Positions 1 to 9,205 are shown, counted from the stretch's first letter. The stretch is DNA of 64,000 bases from Rhizobiaceae bacterium (GCA_025458045.1 JALOTE010000002.1:1-64000), one strand, 5' to 3'. Numbers and translations: made by a program. The notes: a model not told the origin generated them from the letters alone.

Positions 1-83
1 CATGATGGCCGCATCGCCGCAAAGTGACTTTGTTTTGCCACAGGCTCCGGTGTAAGTGCGGGTGGTGAAACAGGAGTCCGGGC

Positions 84-881
84 ATGGCGGTTCAGGGCGT
101 GTCGATATGGATGCCGCCTCTGGCGGTGGCGGCAGGTGTGCTTTGCGGCCTGCAAGGCGCAGCGGCATCCCAGCAATTCGCAACCGATTATGCGATCAGC
201 TTCGCCGGGCTCCCGGTGGCCAAGTCCAGTTTCACCACCACGGTGGAGGGCGACCGGCTGACGCTGAACGGCAATCTCGCCAGCGCCGGGCTGGTGTCGG
301 TGTTCGCCTCCACCAAGGCCAGCAGCACCATTGTCGCGCGTGTGACCGACAAGGGCCTGCAAACGCAGTCCTACCAGCTGAACATCCGCTACGGAGATGC
401 GCAGCGCGAAACCACCGTGCGCTTCAAGGGGGGCGATGTGGCAGGTGTCACCATCACGCCCAAGCGCAAGCCGAACCCCAATGCGGTGCCGGTGGAGGAG
501 GCGCATCTGAAGCGCGTCATCGATCCGTTTCTGGCCAGCGTGATCCGTGCGGAAAGTCCGGCCGAGGTGTGCAACCGCACCATCCGCGTGTTTGACGGCG
601 TCACCCGCAGCGATCTCGTGCTGCGGCCCGACGGGGCCGAACCGTTCAAGACCAAGGGATTCGACGGCGAAGGCGTGCGCTGCGCCGTGCGCTATGTGCC
701 GATCTCCGGCCACCGCGCCGGGTCGCGGTCGATCCGCTTCATGGCCGAAGGCGAACGCGCCAAGATCACTTTTGCCGCTTTTCCGGGCTCCAGCTACTAC
801 GCGCCGGTGAAAGCGAGCGTGGAGACGCGCAATGGCCGCATCACGGTGCGCGCCACGCGTTTCCAGACGGTTCCGGATTGA
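84..881 (+). CDS. DUF3108 domain-containing periplasmic protein
   Basis: Exported protein of 265 residues. The N-terminus has a hydrophobic stretch (about residues 8-28) ending in an Ala/Ser-rich site, read as a signal peptide. The body (AISFAGLPVAKSSFTTTVEG and a C-terminal IRFMAEG..KITFAAFPG region) is typical of DUF3108 beta-rich envelope proteins common in alphaproteobacteria; their biochemical role is unknown. An AGGAG motif lies 7 nt before the ATG and supports this start. It converges on hpt with a gap of only 4 nt. The family call is recognition by eye. Confidence 0.8.
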   Translation: MAVQGVSIWMPPLAVAAGVLCGLQGAAASQQFATDYAISFAGLPVAKSSFTTTVEGDRLTLNGNLASAGLVSVFASTKASSTIVARVTDKGLQTQSYQLNIRYGDAQRETTVRFKGGDVAGVTITPKRKPNPNAVPVEEAHLKRVIDPFLASVIRAESPAEVCNRTIRVFDGVTRSDLVLRPDGAEPFKTKGFDGEGVRCAVRYVPISGHRAGSRSIRFMAEGERAKITFAAFPGSSYYAPVKASVETRNGRITVRATRFQTVPD

Positions 882-885
882 TCGG

Positions 886-1428
886 TCAGGCGTCGCCGGT
901 GACCACGCCGACAAACGGCAGTTCGCGGAAGGCATAGGCGGCGTCCATGCCGTAACCGACGACAAAATGGTCGGGACAGTCGAAACCGGTGAAATCGGCG
1001 CTGATCGGCGCGTTGCGCCCTTCGGATTTGTCAAGCAGCACGGCGAAGGACACGCTCTTTGCGCCGCGTCCCATCAGCAGGTCCCGCGCGAAGGCCAGTG
1101 TCTTGCCGCTTTCCAGAATGTCGTCGATCAGGATCACGTCGCGGCCGGCCACGTCGCTGTCGATGTCGCGCGTCAGGCGCAGTTCGCCGCTGGTCGTGCC
1201 TTTGCCGTAGCTTGAGATCATCATGAACTCGACTTCGGGCGCGAGGCCGACATCGTGCATCGCGCGCACAAGGTCGGCGGCGAAGATGAACGAGCCTTTC
1301 AACACTGCGATCACCAGCAGATCATCATGCGCGCGCGCAGCGATGTCCTTGGCGAGTTCCAGATTGCGGCGTGCAATGGTGGACGCCGAAAACAGGACGT
1401 CGATCGACTTGTTGCGGATGACCGGCAT
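886..1428 (-). CDS. hpt: hypoxanthine phosphoribosyltransferase
   Basis: Purine salvage enzyme converting hypoxanthine or guanine plus PRPP to IMP or GMP in the cytoplasm. The 180-residue protein has the type I PRTase PRPP loop (VILIDDILESGKTL), the AVLKGSF segment near residue 40, and a C-terminal DHFVVGYGMD purine-binding region. The ATG at 1428 is preferred over the in-frame TTG at 1443: it lies 11 nt after the upstream stop and has a GAGG motif about 9 nt before it. It is co-directional with the upstream membrane protein gene, so the two probably share a transcript. Confidence 0.93.
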   Translation of the reverse strand: MPVIRNKSIDVLFSASTIARRNLELAKDIAARAHDDLLVIAVLKGSFIFAADLVRAMHDVGLAPEVEFMMISSYGKGTTSGELRLTRDIDSDVAGRDVILIDDILESGKTLAFARDLLMGRGAKSVSFAVLLDKSEGRNAPISADFTGFDCPDHFVVGYGMDAAYAFRELPFVGVVTGDA

Positions 1429-1439
1429 GGAAGATGGCC

Positions 1440-2153
1440 TCAATCTGGGGCAAGCGTGATCTCGACCGTGTCGATGGCCATGGGTGCCTTGTCAAGCGCG
1501 AGTCCTGCGGCGGGGGCAACAGATGCCGTCGCTGTCAGGTCCAGACGGGCCGAGACAGGCAATGCGCCGCCGGCCGGGATCCGCTGGCCGGCCGTGCCGA
1601 TCCGGAAATCCATGCGGCGGCCATCGGCCAACGCGACACGGATTGCCACCGGCGCGGCATTCGCCGGCGTCGCGCCTGTGTTCAGCAGCACGGCGCTGAC
1701 CGATAGCCCCTGGCCCGGCAGGACCTGCCACTCTTCGCTTGTCAAAAGCACGGATGAAGGCGCGGGACCGTGCGATGCACGCTCAAGAAACGCATGCCCG
1801 CCCGACACCCAGAACGACAGCGCGACCAAGGCTGCCGAAAGCCCGTAGAAGGCGGGGCGGTTCTCGCGCTCCTGTGCCGTCAATGCGGCAGGGTCGCCAA
1901 ACAAGGCCATGCCGGCCTTGGCGTCGGATGCGGGTTTCCCGAAAAACTCAGTGCGTCCGCTGCGATCCTTGTCCCTGCAGGCGGCAGGTGCACCGGCCGG
2001 TATCGTCTCGAACTCGGCGTCAAACACGTCCTGCATCACGGGTTCGCGGCGCAAGCGCACCGCCGCGCCAGGCTGGCGTGGCTGGTCCGGCGAATGTGCC
2101 TTGCGGCCGAAATGGCGGGGCTTGGCAGCCGTTGCCGCATCCTTGCCTGGCAT
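1440..2153 (-). CDS. membrane-anchored protein with DUF3426-like C-terminal domain
   Basis: 237-residue protein of unknown function. It has a basic/disordered N-terminal third, one transmembrane helix (about residues 101-120, YGLSAALVALSFWVSGGH) and an extracytoplasmic beta-rich domain (LSVSAVLLNTGATPANAAPV...) resembling DUF3426. Relatives next to ftsE in Rhizobiales usually begin with an MJ0042-type zinc ribbon; no CxxC pair is visible here. The ATG at 2153 has a strong AGGAGG 8 nt upstream. A frame extension to 2243 exists but looks untranslated. It is divergent from ftsE. Confidence 0.65.
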   Translation of the reverse strand: MPGKDAATAAKPRHFGRKAHSPDQPRQPGAAVRLRREPVMQDVFDAEFETIPAGAPAACRDKDRSGRTEFFGKPASDAKAGMALFGDPAALTAQERENRPAFYGLSAALVALSFWVSGGHAFLERASHGPAPSSVLLTSEEWQVLPGQGLSVSAVLLNTGATPANAAPVAIRVALADGRRMDFRIGTAGQRIPAGGALPVSARLDLTATASVAPAAGLALDKAPMAIDTVEITLAPD

Positions 2154-2297
2154 TTGTGAGGCCTCCTGTGGCGTCTTGAGGACGCGATAAACACCCGCGC
2201 TTAAGATCGCGTTAACCATGAATTGGCCAAGGATGCCCGGCACAGGACGCGCAGCGGATTTGTCTCGTTGCCGCCGCTTTCAGGAGCCCGCCGTCCC

Positions 2298-2957
2298 ATG
2301 ATCCGGTTTGAAAATGTCGGATTGCGATACGGCCTCGGCCCGGAAGTCTTGAGCGATGTGTCGTTTCACCTGCCGGCCAAGTCCTTCCAGTTCCTGACCG
2401 GTCCCTCCGGCGCGGGCAAAACCACATTGCTGCGCCTGCTTTTCATGTCGCTCAAGCCGACGCGCGGTGTCATCAGCCTGTTCGGGCGCGAACGCACCGC
2501 GATCACGCGGGCCGAACTGCCGATGATCCGCCGCAAGATCGGCGTGGTGTTCCAGGACTTCCGGCTGCTTGACCATCTGACAACCTTTGAGAACGTGGCG
2601 CTTCCATTGCGCGTGCGCGGGCGCGATGCGGCGAGCTACACGAAGGATGTGCGCGACCTGCTCGAATGGGTCGGTCTCGGAGACAGGATGCATGTCTATC
2701 CGCCGGTGCTTTCGGGCGGCGAGAAGCAACGCGCCTCAATCGCGCGTGCGCTGATCGAACAGCCCGAGCTGCTGCTGGCCGACGAGCCGACAGGCAATGT
2801 CGATCCGCCTCTGGCGCGGCGGCTGCTGAAGCTGTTCATCGAGTTGAACAAGCTCGGAACCGCCGTGGTGATCGCCACGCATGATCTCGGCCTGATGGAG
2901 CAGGTGGACGCACGCCGCATGGTGATCCATGATCAGCGGGTGGAAATCTATGACTGA
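2298..2957 (+). CDS. ftsE: cell division ATP-binding protein FtsE
   Basis: ATPase of the FtsEX complex, which couples ATP hydrolysis at the divisome to activation of periplasmic peptidoglycan hydrolases. The 219-residue sequence carries Walker A GPSGAGKTT (about residue 38), the Q-loop VFQDFRLL, ABC signature LSGGEKQR, Walker B LLLADEPTGN and the switch His in ATHDLGL. ATG 2298 is chosen because the family starts with M-I-x-F-x-N and CAGGAG lies just upstream. It overlaps ftsX by 8 nt, indicating translational coupling. Confidence 0.95.
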   Translation: MIRFENVGLRYGLGPEVLSDVSFHLPAKSFQFLTGPSGAGKTTLLRLLFMSLKPTRGVISLFGRERTAITRAELPMIRRKIGVVFQDFRLLDHLTTFENVALPLRVRGRDAASYTKDVRDLLEWVGLGDRMHVYPPVLSGGEKQRASIARALIEQPELLLADEPTGNVDPPLARRLLKLFIELNKLGTAVVIATHDLGLMEQVDARRMVIHDQRVEIYD

Positions 2958-3936
2958 GCAATTGCTGCGACGCCTCGGCGCGGAACGCGAGAAGGCCAAG
3001 CGTCAGGCGCTGCGGCCTGCCAACCCGCAAGCGGCCAACCCGGTCTTGCCGGCATCGTCGGTGTCGATGCGCGCGCTGACGCTGGTTGTCGCCATCATGA
3101 CCTTCCTCGCCTGCCTGACCGCGGGCGCCGTGCTGCTGGTCAACCAGACGGCGCGGACTTGGCAGACACAGATTTCGCGCGAGGCGACGATCCAGATCCG
3201 GCCCGCCGAGGCGCTTGACATGGAGGCCGCCCTCGAGCAGGCGCGCGCGCTGGCTGAAACCTTTCCGGGCGTCACCAATGCCCGCATCATAGACCGCGCG
3301 GCGACCGCGCGCCTGCTGGAGCCCTGGCTCGGCAGCGGGCTCGACATCGACACACTGCCGGTGCCGCGTCTGGTGGTTGTCACGATTGACACGGCACAGC
3401 CGCCGGATTTCGAGGCGCTCGGCGCAGCCGTGCTGCGCGAGGTACCGAACGCGTCCTTCGACAGCCACCGCACATGGGTGGACCGGCTCATCGCCATGGC
3501 GCGGACGACCGCGTTTTTCGGGCTCGCCATTTTTGCGCTCATGCTGGCGGCAACCGTGCTGACGGTCGTGTTCGCCACGCGCGGGGCGATGGCGGGCGCG
3601 AGCCATGTCATCGAGGTCCTGCACTTCATCGGTGCGGAATCGCGCTACATCGCGCGGCTGTTCCGCAACCGTTTTTTCATGATCGGCCTGTGGGGCGGTT
3701 TTGCCGGCGGTGCGCTCGCCGTTTTGATGTTCCTTGCGTTGCATGTCTGGGGCCGCGTGAACATGGCGGCTCCCGAAGCCGATCAGGCGGCGGCGCTGTT
3801 TGGCCAATTCGCGCTGGGGCCGACAGGCTATGCCCTGAGCGCTGTGGTGGTGCTCGCCGTTGCGGCGCTCACGGCGCTGACCTCGCAATTGACCGTTGTC
3901 GCCTATCTGGAAGACCTGCATGAGGGGCAGCTTTGA
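2950..3936 (+). CDS. ftsX: cell division permease FtsX
   Basis: Membrane partner of FtsE, 328 residues. There are four hydrophobic helices: one after a basic N-terminal tail (SMRALTLVVAIMTFLACLTAGAVLLV), then three in the C-terminal half (TTAFFGLAIFALMLAATVL, FMIGLWGGFAGGALAVLMFLAL, YALSAVVVLAVAALTAL). The large loop between helices 1 and 2 is the periplasmic domain that contacts cell-wall hydrolase activators in the family. ATG 2950 overlaps the ftsE stop by 8 nt; an upstream in-frame ATG at 2929 is less likely. Confidence 0.93.
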   Translation: MTEQLLRRLGAEREKAKRQALRPANPQAANPVLPASSVSMRALTLVVAIMTFLACLTAGAVLLVNQTARTWQTQISREATIQIRPAEALDMEAALEQARALAETFPGVTNARIIDRAATARLLEPWLGSGLDIDTLPVPRLVVVTIDTAQPPDFEALGAAVLREVPNASFDSHRTWVDRLIAMARTTAFFGLAIFALMLAATVLTVVFATRGAMAGASHVIEVLHFIGAESRYIARLFRNRFFMIGLWGGFAGGALAVLMFLALHVWGRVNMAAPEADQAAALFGQFALGPTGYALSAVVVLAVAALTALTSQLTVVAYLEDLHEGQL

Positions 3937-4043
3937 ACTTTGCGCGGCCATTGAATGTCTGCGTCCTTCAATAGGGCGATGGACAAGGCGCGCCGTCTCG
4001 GGTCGATTTGCTGCCGCATTCACGTGATTCTTGTCTCCGCATC

Positions 4044-4709
4044 ATGGTCGCCACCGCACAGCCCCGATCTGTGACCCGACGCCGCGGCGCGAGCCGCCTG
4101 GCGAGCGCTGTCCTGCGGCGGCTGGTTGTCGCATCGCTGCTGTTTGTCGTTGCCGGTTTTGCGCTGTTCACCGGCCATGTGATGAACCTTGCACCGCCGC
4201 GAGAGATGCCCCGCGCCGATGCGATCATTGTGCTGACCGGCGGGCAGGACAGGCTTAAACCTGCTTTCCGCCTCCTGGCGGAGGGCGCGGGCGAGAAGCT
4301 GCTTGTCAGCGGCGTCAACCTGTCCACCCGCAAGGCCGATCTGGCACAGGGCTCAGGGATTGATGATGCCATGCTCGCCTGTTGCGTCGACCTCGACCAC
4401 AAGGCGCTCGACACGATCGGCAATGCCGAGCAATCCGCCCGTTGGCTGCGCGACAATGGCTATGCGTCAGCCATTCTGGTGACATCGAACTACCATATGC
4501 CGCGCGCGCAGCGTGAGTTGCAGCGGCTGGCCGGTTCTGCCCGCATCGTGGCCTATCCGCTTGCGGCATCGGAGCCGGATGCGCTGCGCTGGCTGTCGAA
4601 GCCCGGCACCCTGCGCGTTTTGGCCATCGAGTATGGCAAGCTCTGCCTTGCGATCCTTCGCACGCTTGTCGCGCCACCGCCGCACACCGCGGCGCTGGCG
4701 CGCCTGTGA
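4044..4709 (+). CDS. YdcF family (DUF218) membrane-anchored protein
   Basis: 221-residue protein with an N-terminal helix (VVASLLFVVAGFALFTGHVM) followed by a DUF218/YdcF fold: RADAIIVLTGGQDRLKPAFRLL (first conserved motif), VSGVN, and VTSNYHMPRAQREL (the conserved S-x-x-H/Y-x-x-R region). YdcF-like proteins act at the envelope and have been linked to peptidoglycan or polysaccharide metabolism, but the substrate is unknown. The start is uncertain: ATG 4044 fits the topology, while TTG 4008 is in frame. In Rhizobiales this gene commonly follows ftsX, as here. Confidence 0.82.
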   Translation: MVATAQPRSVTRRRGASRLASAVLRRLVVASLLFVVAGFALFTGHVMNLAPPREMPRADAIIVLTGGQDRLKPAFRLLAEGAGEKLLVSGVNLSTRKADLAQGSGIDDAMLACCVDLDHKALDTIGNAEQSARWLRDNGYASAILVTSNYHMPRAQRELQRLAGSARIVAYPLAASEPDALRWLSKPGTLRVLAIEYGKLCLAILRTLVAPPPHTAALARL

Positions 4710-4728
4710 CGTCCGGCCTCCGCCCACT

Positions 4729-4803
4729 GGACTTCCCCCAACAGGACTTCTCCCAACAGGATTTGCCCGGATAGGACTTGCCTGGATAGGACTTGCGGCG
4801 TGC
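4729..4803. repeat. 15-bp imperfect tandem repeat, five units
   Basis: Five consecutive 15-bp units begin at 4729, 4744, 4759, 4774 and 4789. Each starts GGACTT or GGATTT; units 1-2 end in CCCAACA and units 3-4 in GGATA. The array fills the gap between ydcF and the acyl-CoA synthetase and ends about 35 bp before the latter's ATG. It is not within a convincing gene on either strand. Confidence 0.85.
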
Positions 4804-4838
4804 TTGTCGGCGGCGCTTGGCGCAGGCTAAGGGGCGGT

Positions 4839-6470
4839 ATGCTGCTTGCGCCCTCAACCTCCGAACCCGGCCTGACCTATGAGCGCCTGCGTGCCGGGTT
4901 CCGCTGGAAGGTGCCGATACATTTCAACATCGGCCTGGCTTGCAGCGATGTCTGGGCCGCACGCGAAGCCTCCCGCCCGGCATTGATCGCTTTCGATGGC
5001 AATCACCGCGCGACGGTCACGACTTACGGTGAGTTGGCGCGGCTGTCGGATGCGTTTGGCGGCGCGCTGCGCGCCCATGGCATCGGGCGCGGCGACCGTG
5101 TCGCGATCCTGCTGCCTCAAGGTCTCGACACGCTGGTGGCGCATCTTGCCACATACAAGATCGGTGCGGTCGCCGTTCCGCTGGCCGCCTTGTTCGGTCC
5201 GGAGGCGCTCGCGTTCCGTCTTGCGTTTTCCGGCGCAAGGGCCGTCATCACCAGCGCCCATGGCGCGGAGCGGCTGGCGCAGATCACCCGCCCCGCGGCA
5301 CTGGAGACCGTCATCCGCACGGATGCGCCCGACGGTGAAGCGCTGCATATGGGGGCGATGATCGCCGCCTTTCGCGGTGAGTTCCGCGCTGAACCAACAC
5401 TCGCCGACGATCCGGCGTTGATGATTTTCACCTCCGGCACCACGGGCGCGCCAAAGGCGGCGCTGCACGGGCACCGCGTCGTGCCGGGCCATCTTCCCGG
5501 CCTGCAAACGCATCATGAGTTCATGCCGCAACCTCGCGACATGATGTGGACGCCGGCGGATTGGGCGTGGGCGGGCGGGCTCTTGAACGCGTTGCTGCCA
5601 AGCCTGATTCTGGGTGTTCCGGTGGTGGCCGGGCCGTTCGAGCGTTTCGATCCGGAGCGCGCGATGGCGCTGTGCGCCAAGGCCAAGGTGCGCAATGCGT
5701 TCATTCCGCCAACCGCGTTGCGCATGCTTCGGCAGGCGGGGCACATGGCGGGCCGTTTCCCGCAAACGCTGCGCAGCATAGGCTCGGCGGGCGAAGCGCT
5801 GGGGGCCGAAACGCTGGAATGGGGTCGTTCCGCCTTCGGCCTGACGATCAACGAGTTCTACGGCCAGACCGAGTGCAACGCCGTGATCGGCTCGATGGCG
5901 GCGCTCGGCGTGTCGAAGCCGGGCTGGATCGGCAAGTCCTTGCCCGGTCATGATGTTGCGGTGATCCGTGCCGATGGAACGCTGTGCGAAGCAGGCGAGC
6001 GCGGCGAGATTGCCGTGCGGCGCCCGGACCCGGTGATGTTCCTCGGCTATTTCAACGATCCGGAAGCGACCGCGCGCAAGTTCACCGGCGGCTGGATGAT
6101 GACGGGCGATGAGGGCGTGATGGACGGCGACGGCTACATCCGCTTCATCGGCCGCAATGACGATGTCATCACATCAGCCGGCTACCGCATCGGTCCGAGC
6201 GAGGTCGAGGATTGCCTCATCCGCCATCCGGCCGTGGCGCTTGCCGCCGTGGTCGGCGTGCCGGATGCGTTGCGCACGGAAATCGTCAAGGCATTCATCG
6301 TCCTGAAGCCCGACGCCCGTCCGAGCGATGCGTTGAAGGCCGACATCCAGACCTTCGTGCGCGAGCGCCTGTCGGCGCATGAATATCCGCGCGCTGTCAG
6401 CTTCATCAGCGAGTTGCCGATGACGACATCAGGCAAGGTGATCCGCAGGGCCTTGCGTGAAAGCGCTTGA
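4839..6470 (+). CDS. AMP-binding acyl-CoA synthetase (medium-chain type)
   Basis: Adenylate-forming ligase of 543 residues that would activate a carboxylic acid to its acyl-CoA via acyl-AMP. Core motifs are all present: IFTSGTTGAPKA (phosphate loop), NEFYGQTECN, MTGDEG, GRNDDVITSAGYRIGPSEVE hinge and the C-terminal catalytic Lys in TTSGKVIRR. The layout resembles ACSM/medium-chain or acetate-type synthetases more than FadD. ATG 4839 has AAGGGG upstream; an in-frame start at 4800 lies inside the repeat array and is rejected. It stands alone, convergent with the next gene (3-nt gap). Substrate cannot be told from sequence. Confidence 0.85.
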   Translation: MLLAPSTSEPGLTYERLRAGFRWKVPIHFNIGLACSDVWAAREASRPALIAFDGNHRATVTTYGELARLSDAFGGALRAHGIGRGDRVAILLPQGLDTLVAHLATYKIGAVAVPLAALFGPEALAFRLAFSGARAVITSAHGAERLAQITRPAALETVIRTDAPDGEALHMGAMIAAFRGEFRAEPTLADDPALMIFTSGTTGAPKAALHGHRVVPGHLPGLQTHHEFMPQPRDMMWTPADWAWAGGLLNALLPSLILGVPVVAGPFERFDPERAMALCAKAKVRNAFIPPTALRMLRQAGHMAGRFPQTLRSIGSAGEALGAETLEWGRSAFGLTINEFYGQTECNAVIGSMAALGVSKPGWIGKSLPGHDVAVIRADGTLCEAGERGEIAVRRPDPVMFLGYFNDPEATARKFTGGWMMTGDEGVMDGDGYIRFIGRNDDVITSAGYRIGPSEVEDCLIRHPAVALAAVVGVPDALRTEIVKAFIVLKPDARPSDALKADIQTFVRERLSAHEYPRAVSFISELPMTTSGKVIRRALRESA

Positions 6471-6473
6471 GGC

Positions 6474-7760
6474 TCAGCCGTTCAACCAGCCGCGCACCTT
6501 GTCGCGCAGGGATCGTGCGGCGCTGCGCGTCTGCTGACGGATCTGCAACTGCGCCAGCGCCGCACGCGCCTGCCGGTCACGGTCGGGGCCGAGGCCGATC
6601 ACCAGCGTTTCCACCGGCGCGCGCGCGCTCCAGATGCGGTCCATCATCGAATGGTCCGGCACGGCGCAACTGTCGGCGCGCTCGATGTTCGGATCATCGA
6701 TCAGGAATTTCGTCGCCTCGATCATCAATTGCATGCCGGGCGAGGCGGCCGCATGTGTTTCGTCAAAGGCGATCTTCCATGTGTAGCCGACGCCGTTTTC
6801 GATGAGGATGATCAGCGACGCGATGGCGCGGCCATCGAGGTCCAGCGTCATGATGCGCACACGGTCGCGGGCGGCCATGCCGTTGACGGTTTCGCGGGCG
6901 AACGCCGCCTGCATCCGGTCCGAGATCATGGCGGTGCGTTTGCGGCCTTTCCAGCCGCGCGCTTCCAGCGACAGGAACTCCTCCATGCGCCTGAAAATGC
7001 CGTCCGCGTCGCGCGTCAACGTGAACTCGACAGCACCCTTTCCGGCAAGGCGGCGCAATTGCCGCGCATAACCGCGCCGGTGATGGCCGGTGAACACCGT
7101 GCCCAGATAGGCGTCGGCGTCCAGATCGGTTTCCAGCATCGCCCGCGTGACGGGCGCAGTGGCATGGACGGGATAGTCGCGGAGCAGGGCGGCCGCGCGC
7201 AGGACGCGGGCCGCGGCGCCGTCGCGATAGATCTGCGGGATGACGAGCACGCTTGGCAGGCCAAGATGCGGCCTGGCCAGCATGTCCAGAAATTCATCGG
7301 CGACCGCCGCCGGGTCGTCCCCGTCGATCAGCGGCGTGCCGTTCGGGCCGAACACCGTTGCCCATGAACGGATGACCGACGGGCCGACGCCGCCCGCGAT
7401 CAGCCGCTCGATGGTGTAAGGCATCAGCAGGCGCAGGCGCGAGCGCGCCCCGTCCTCGTCCCGCAGCACGGCAAGGCGCACTTCCCGGTCATCCAGCCGA
7501 GGGATGGCGGGCGCAAGGAAGCGCGGGTTGAAATAGACATTGGGCTCGATCGCCCGCAGGCTCAGATGCTCCAGTTCGGCGGCCAAGGTGAAGGCGGCGT
7601 GGCCGGAATAAACCGACAGGCGACGTTGCGCGCCGCTGACGGCCTTGGCCTCCCTGACCAGGGGTGCGTGGGGATCGCGCGGCGTGAACCCGGCCAGGCC
7701 CGAGATCATCGGCCCGGCGGCGCTGAAACTCGTCTCCTCGAAAAGCGGCTGCGCGGCCAC
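6474..7760 (-). CDS. GNAT/FemAB-like acyltransferase (Acetyltransf_6, CelD/BioF2-like)
   Basis: 428-residue protein resembling the GNAT 'CelD-like' family often found in exopolysaccharide loci. The C-terminal half holds the transferase core (YARQLRRLAGKGAVEFTLTRD, FLSLEARGWKGRKRTA, YTWKIAFDETHAAASPGMQLMIEA). The GTG at 7760 is chosen because AAGGGGTGA precedes it and it lies 4 nt after the flippase stop; a TTG at 7814 would overlap the flippase gene by 50 nt. Coupling with the flippase suggests modification of a surface glycan or its carrier. The target is unknown. Confidence 0.75.
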   Translation of the reverse strand: MAAQPLFEETSFSAAGPMISGLAGFTPRDPHAPLVREAKAVSGAQRRLSVYSGHAAFTLAAELEHLSLRAIEPNVYFNPRFLAPAIPRLDDREVRLAVLRDEDGARSRLRLLMPYTIERLIAGGVGPSVIRSWATVFGPNGTPLIDGDDPAAVADEFLDMLARPHLGLPSVLVIPQIYRDGAAARVLRAAALLRDYPVHATAPVTRAMLETDLDADAYLGTVFTGHHRRGYARQLRRLAGKGAVEFTLTRDADGIFRRMEEFLSLEARGWKGRKRTAMISDRMQAAFARETVNGMAARDRVRIMTLDLDGRAIASLIILIENGVGYTWKIAFDETHAAASPGMQLMIEATKFLIDDPNIERADSCAVPDHSMMDRIWSARAPVETLVIGLGPDRDRQARAALAQLQIRQQTRSAARSLRDKVRGWLNG

Positions 7761-7764
7761 AGCG

Positions 7765-9171
7765 TCACCCCTTGGCCGGAGTGACGGACGGCCGCGCGGC
7801 GATGAACATGACAAAGCCCATGCGCCGCCAGACCAGCCAGGACAGCATCACCGCTTCCAGCACCATCGCTCCGGCCGTGGCGATTGCCGCGCCCATCAGC
7901 CCGTAATGCGGGATCAACGCGAAATTCAGGGTCATGTTCGCGCCGAGAGCGACTCCATACGCGAGCGCGCACACCTTCTCATGGCCCGACATTGTGAGCA
8001 CGCTCTCACACGGGCCTGCGGCAGCACGCGCGACGATGCCCAGCGTCAGCACGATCATCAATTGGTGGCCGCTCGCATATTCGCCGCCAAACAGGCGCAA
8101 CAGCAGATCGCCCGTGCCGATCATGATAGCTGCCATGAACACGGACGGCCAGAACATCCAATGTACCGTCTGGCGGGCGAAGGCGGCCAGTTCCGCCTTG
8201 TTCCCGGCATGGACGAGCGCGGCGAAGCGCTGGCCCGCGCCGGCGCGCACTGCGAAATTGACGAAGTGCACAAGCGCCAAAATCTTGACGGCTGCGAAAT
8301 AAATCGCGACCTGGTCGGGCGGCAGCCAGACACCGATCATCAGGACGTCGGCGTTTGTCATGGTGAAATAGAAGCCTTCGACCAGAAAGATCGGCAGCGA
8401 GACTGCGATCCAGTGCCTCAACTCATAGGTCTTGGGGCCGGATCGGATGTCGGCAGGCGTCTTGGCCTGGAGCGCGAGCAGCGCGCCGATGGTCGAGACA
8501 TAGGTTGCGGCGATGGAGGCGATGAGCGCGTTTTCCGCGCTTGCCTCGGCCCCCATCGCGATCGCGCCCAGGACAAAGGCGAGGATCAACAGCGGGCGGA
8601 TGATGTAGATCGGCAGCAGCGACAGCATCGCCCAGCCCTGCGCACGCGACAGGCCGGTGATGTAATCGCCAAGGGCGATCATTGGCAAAAGCACGAGGCC
8701 GAACAGGAACGGCGCGACGTAATAGGCTTCGATCCGGCTTTGGCTCACTTCGACAATTCCGACACCGATCAGCGCCAGCATGCTCGATGCAAGGAACACC
8801 AGCCAGCGCGAGGCCGAAATCATGCCGCGCAGGCGTTCAAGATCGCCATGCTCACGGTATTGCGGCAGGAAACGGATGACCGAAACCTGGAAGCCGAAGC
8901 AGGAAATGTTGCCGGCGATCACCATCGCCGTCCAGACCAGCACGAATATCCCATATTCAAACGTGCCCATCATGCGGGCGAGAATCACCTGGCTGATCAG
9001 CGCGATGGCCGCGGAGACAACGCGCACGACAAAGGCCGAAAGCGCGATGCGCTGCGCTGCCGCCGCGCTGTCCTTGCCCGTCACGATACGCCGGACGCGT
9101 CCTGCAAGGGCTGCGGCCCTTGAAACACCGGCTGCGTCAGAATGGTGCGTGTTGGCGGCGCTTTGCGGCAC
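7765..9171 (-). CDS. Wzx-like polysaccharide flippase / lipopolysaccharide biosynthesis protein
   Basis: 468-residue polytopic membrane protein with about 12-14 hydrophobic helices, beginning IALSAFVVRVVSAAIALISQVILARMMG, the usual opening of polysaccharide_synt/MATE-like flippases, with FEYGIFVLVWT next. It would move a lipid-linked glycan across the inner membrane. No glycosyltransferases or polymerase are nearby, so its glycan is unknown. The start is a GTG at 9171. The downstream GNAT gene follows after 4 nt and is probably in the same transcript. Confidence 0.82.
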   Translation of the reverse strand: MPQSAANTHHSDAAGVSRAAALAGRVRRIVTGKDSAAAAQRIALSAFVVRVVSAAIALISQVILARMMGTFEYGIFVLVWTAMVIAGNISCFGFQVSVIRFLPQYREHGDLERLRGMISASRWLVFLASSMLALIGVGIVEVSQSRIEAYYVAPFLFGLVLLPMIALGDYITGLSRAQGWAMLSLLPIYIIRPLLILAFVLGAIAMGAEASAENALIASIAATYVSTIGALLALQAKTPADIRSGPKTYELRHWIAVSLPIFLVEGFYFTMTNADVLMIGVWLPPDQVAIYFAAVKILALVHFVNFAVRAGAGQRFAALVHAGNKAELAAFARQTVHWMFWPSVFMAAIMIGTGDLLLRLFGGEYASGHQLMIVLTLGIVARAAAGPCESVLTMSGHEKVCALAYGVALGANMTLNFALIPHYGLMGAAIATAGAMVLEAVMLSWLVWRRMGFVMFIAARPSVTPAKG

Positions 9172-9189
9172 GGCGCGTCAAATCCGGAA

Positions 9190-9205
9190 GGGCGGTTGTC
9201 CGCCC
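9190..9205. other. short hairpin in the flippase 5' leader
   Basis: GGGCGG and CCGCCC arms (6 bp) around a 4-nt loop, about 20 bp upstream of the flippase GTG. No T-run follows on either strand, so it is not a typical terminator. A second inverted repeat (TGTTCA/TGAACA, 7-nt centre) lies at 9258-9276 before the HNH gene's 3' end. Roles are unknown. Confidence 0.45.

Noticed and set aside
2836-4023. 395-codon open frame on the minus strand opposite ftsX
   Set aside because: Antisense of ftsX, composed of Arg/His/Gln repeats without a domain.
4713-4857. Minus-strand KSYPG-repeat peptide encoded across the 15-bp array
   Set aside because: The repeat reads as a five-residue periodic peptide, but it runs antisense into ydcF and the ligase gene and has no start or ribosome site of its own.
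7645-9123. 492-codon open frame on the plus strand opposite the flippase
   Set aside because: Antisense shadow; the minus-strand product has a proper polytopic membrane layout.
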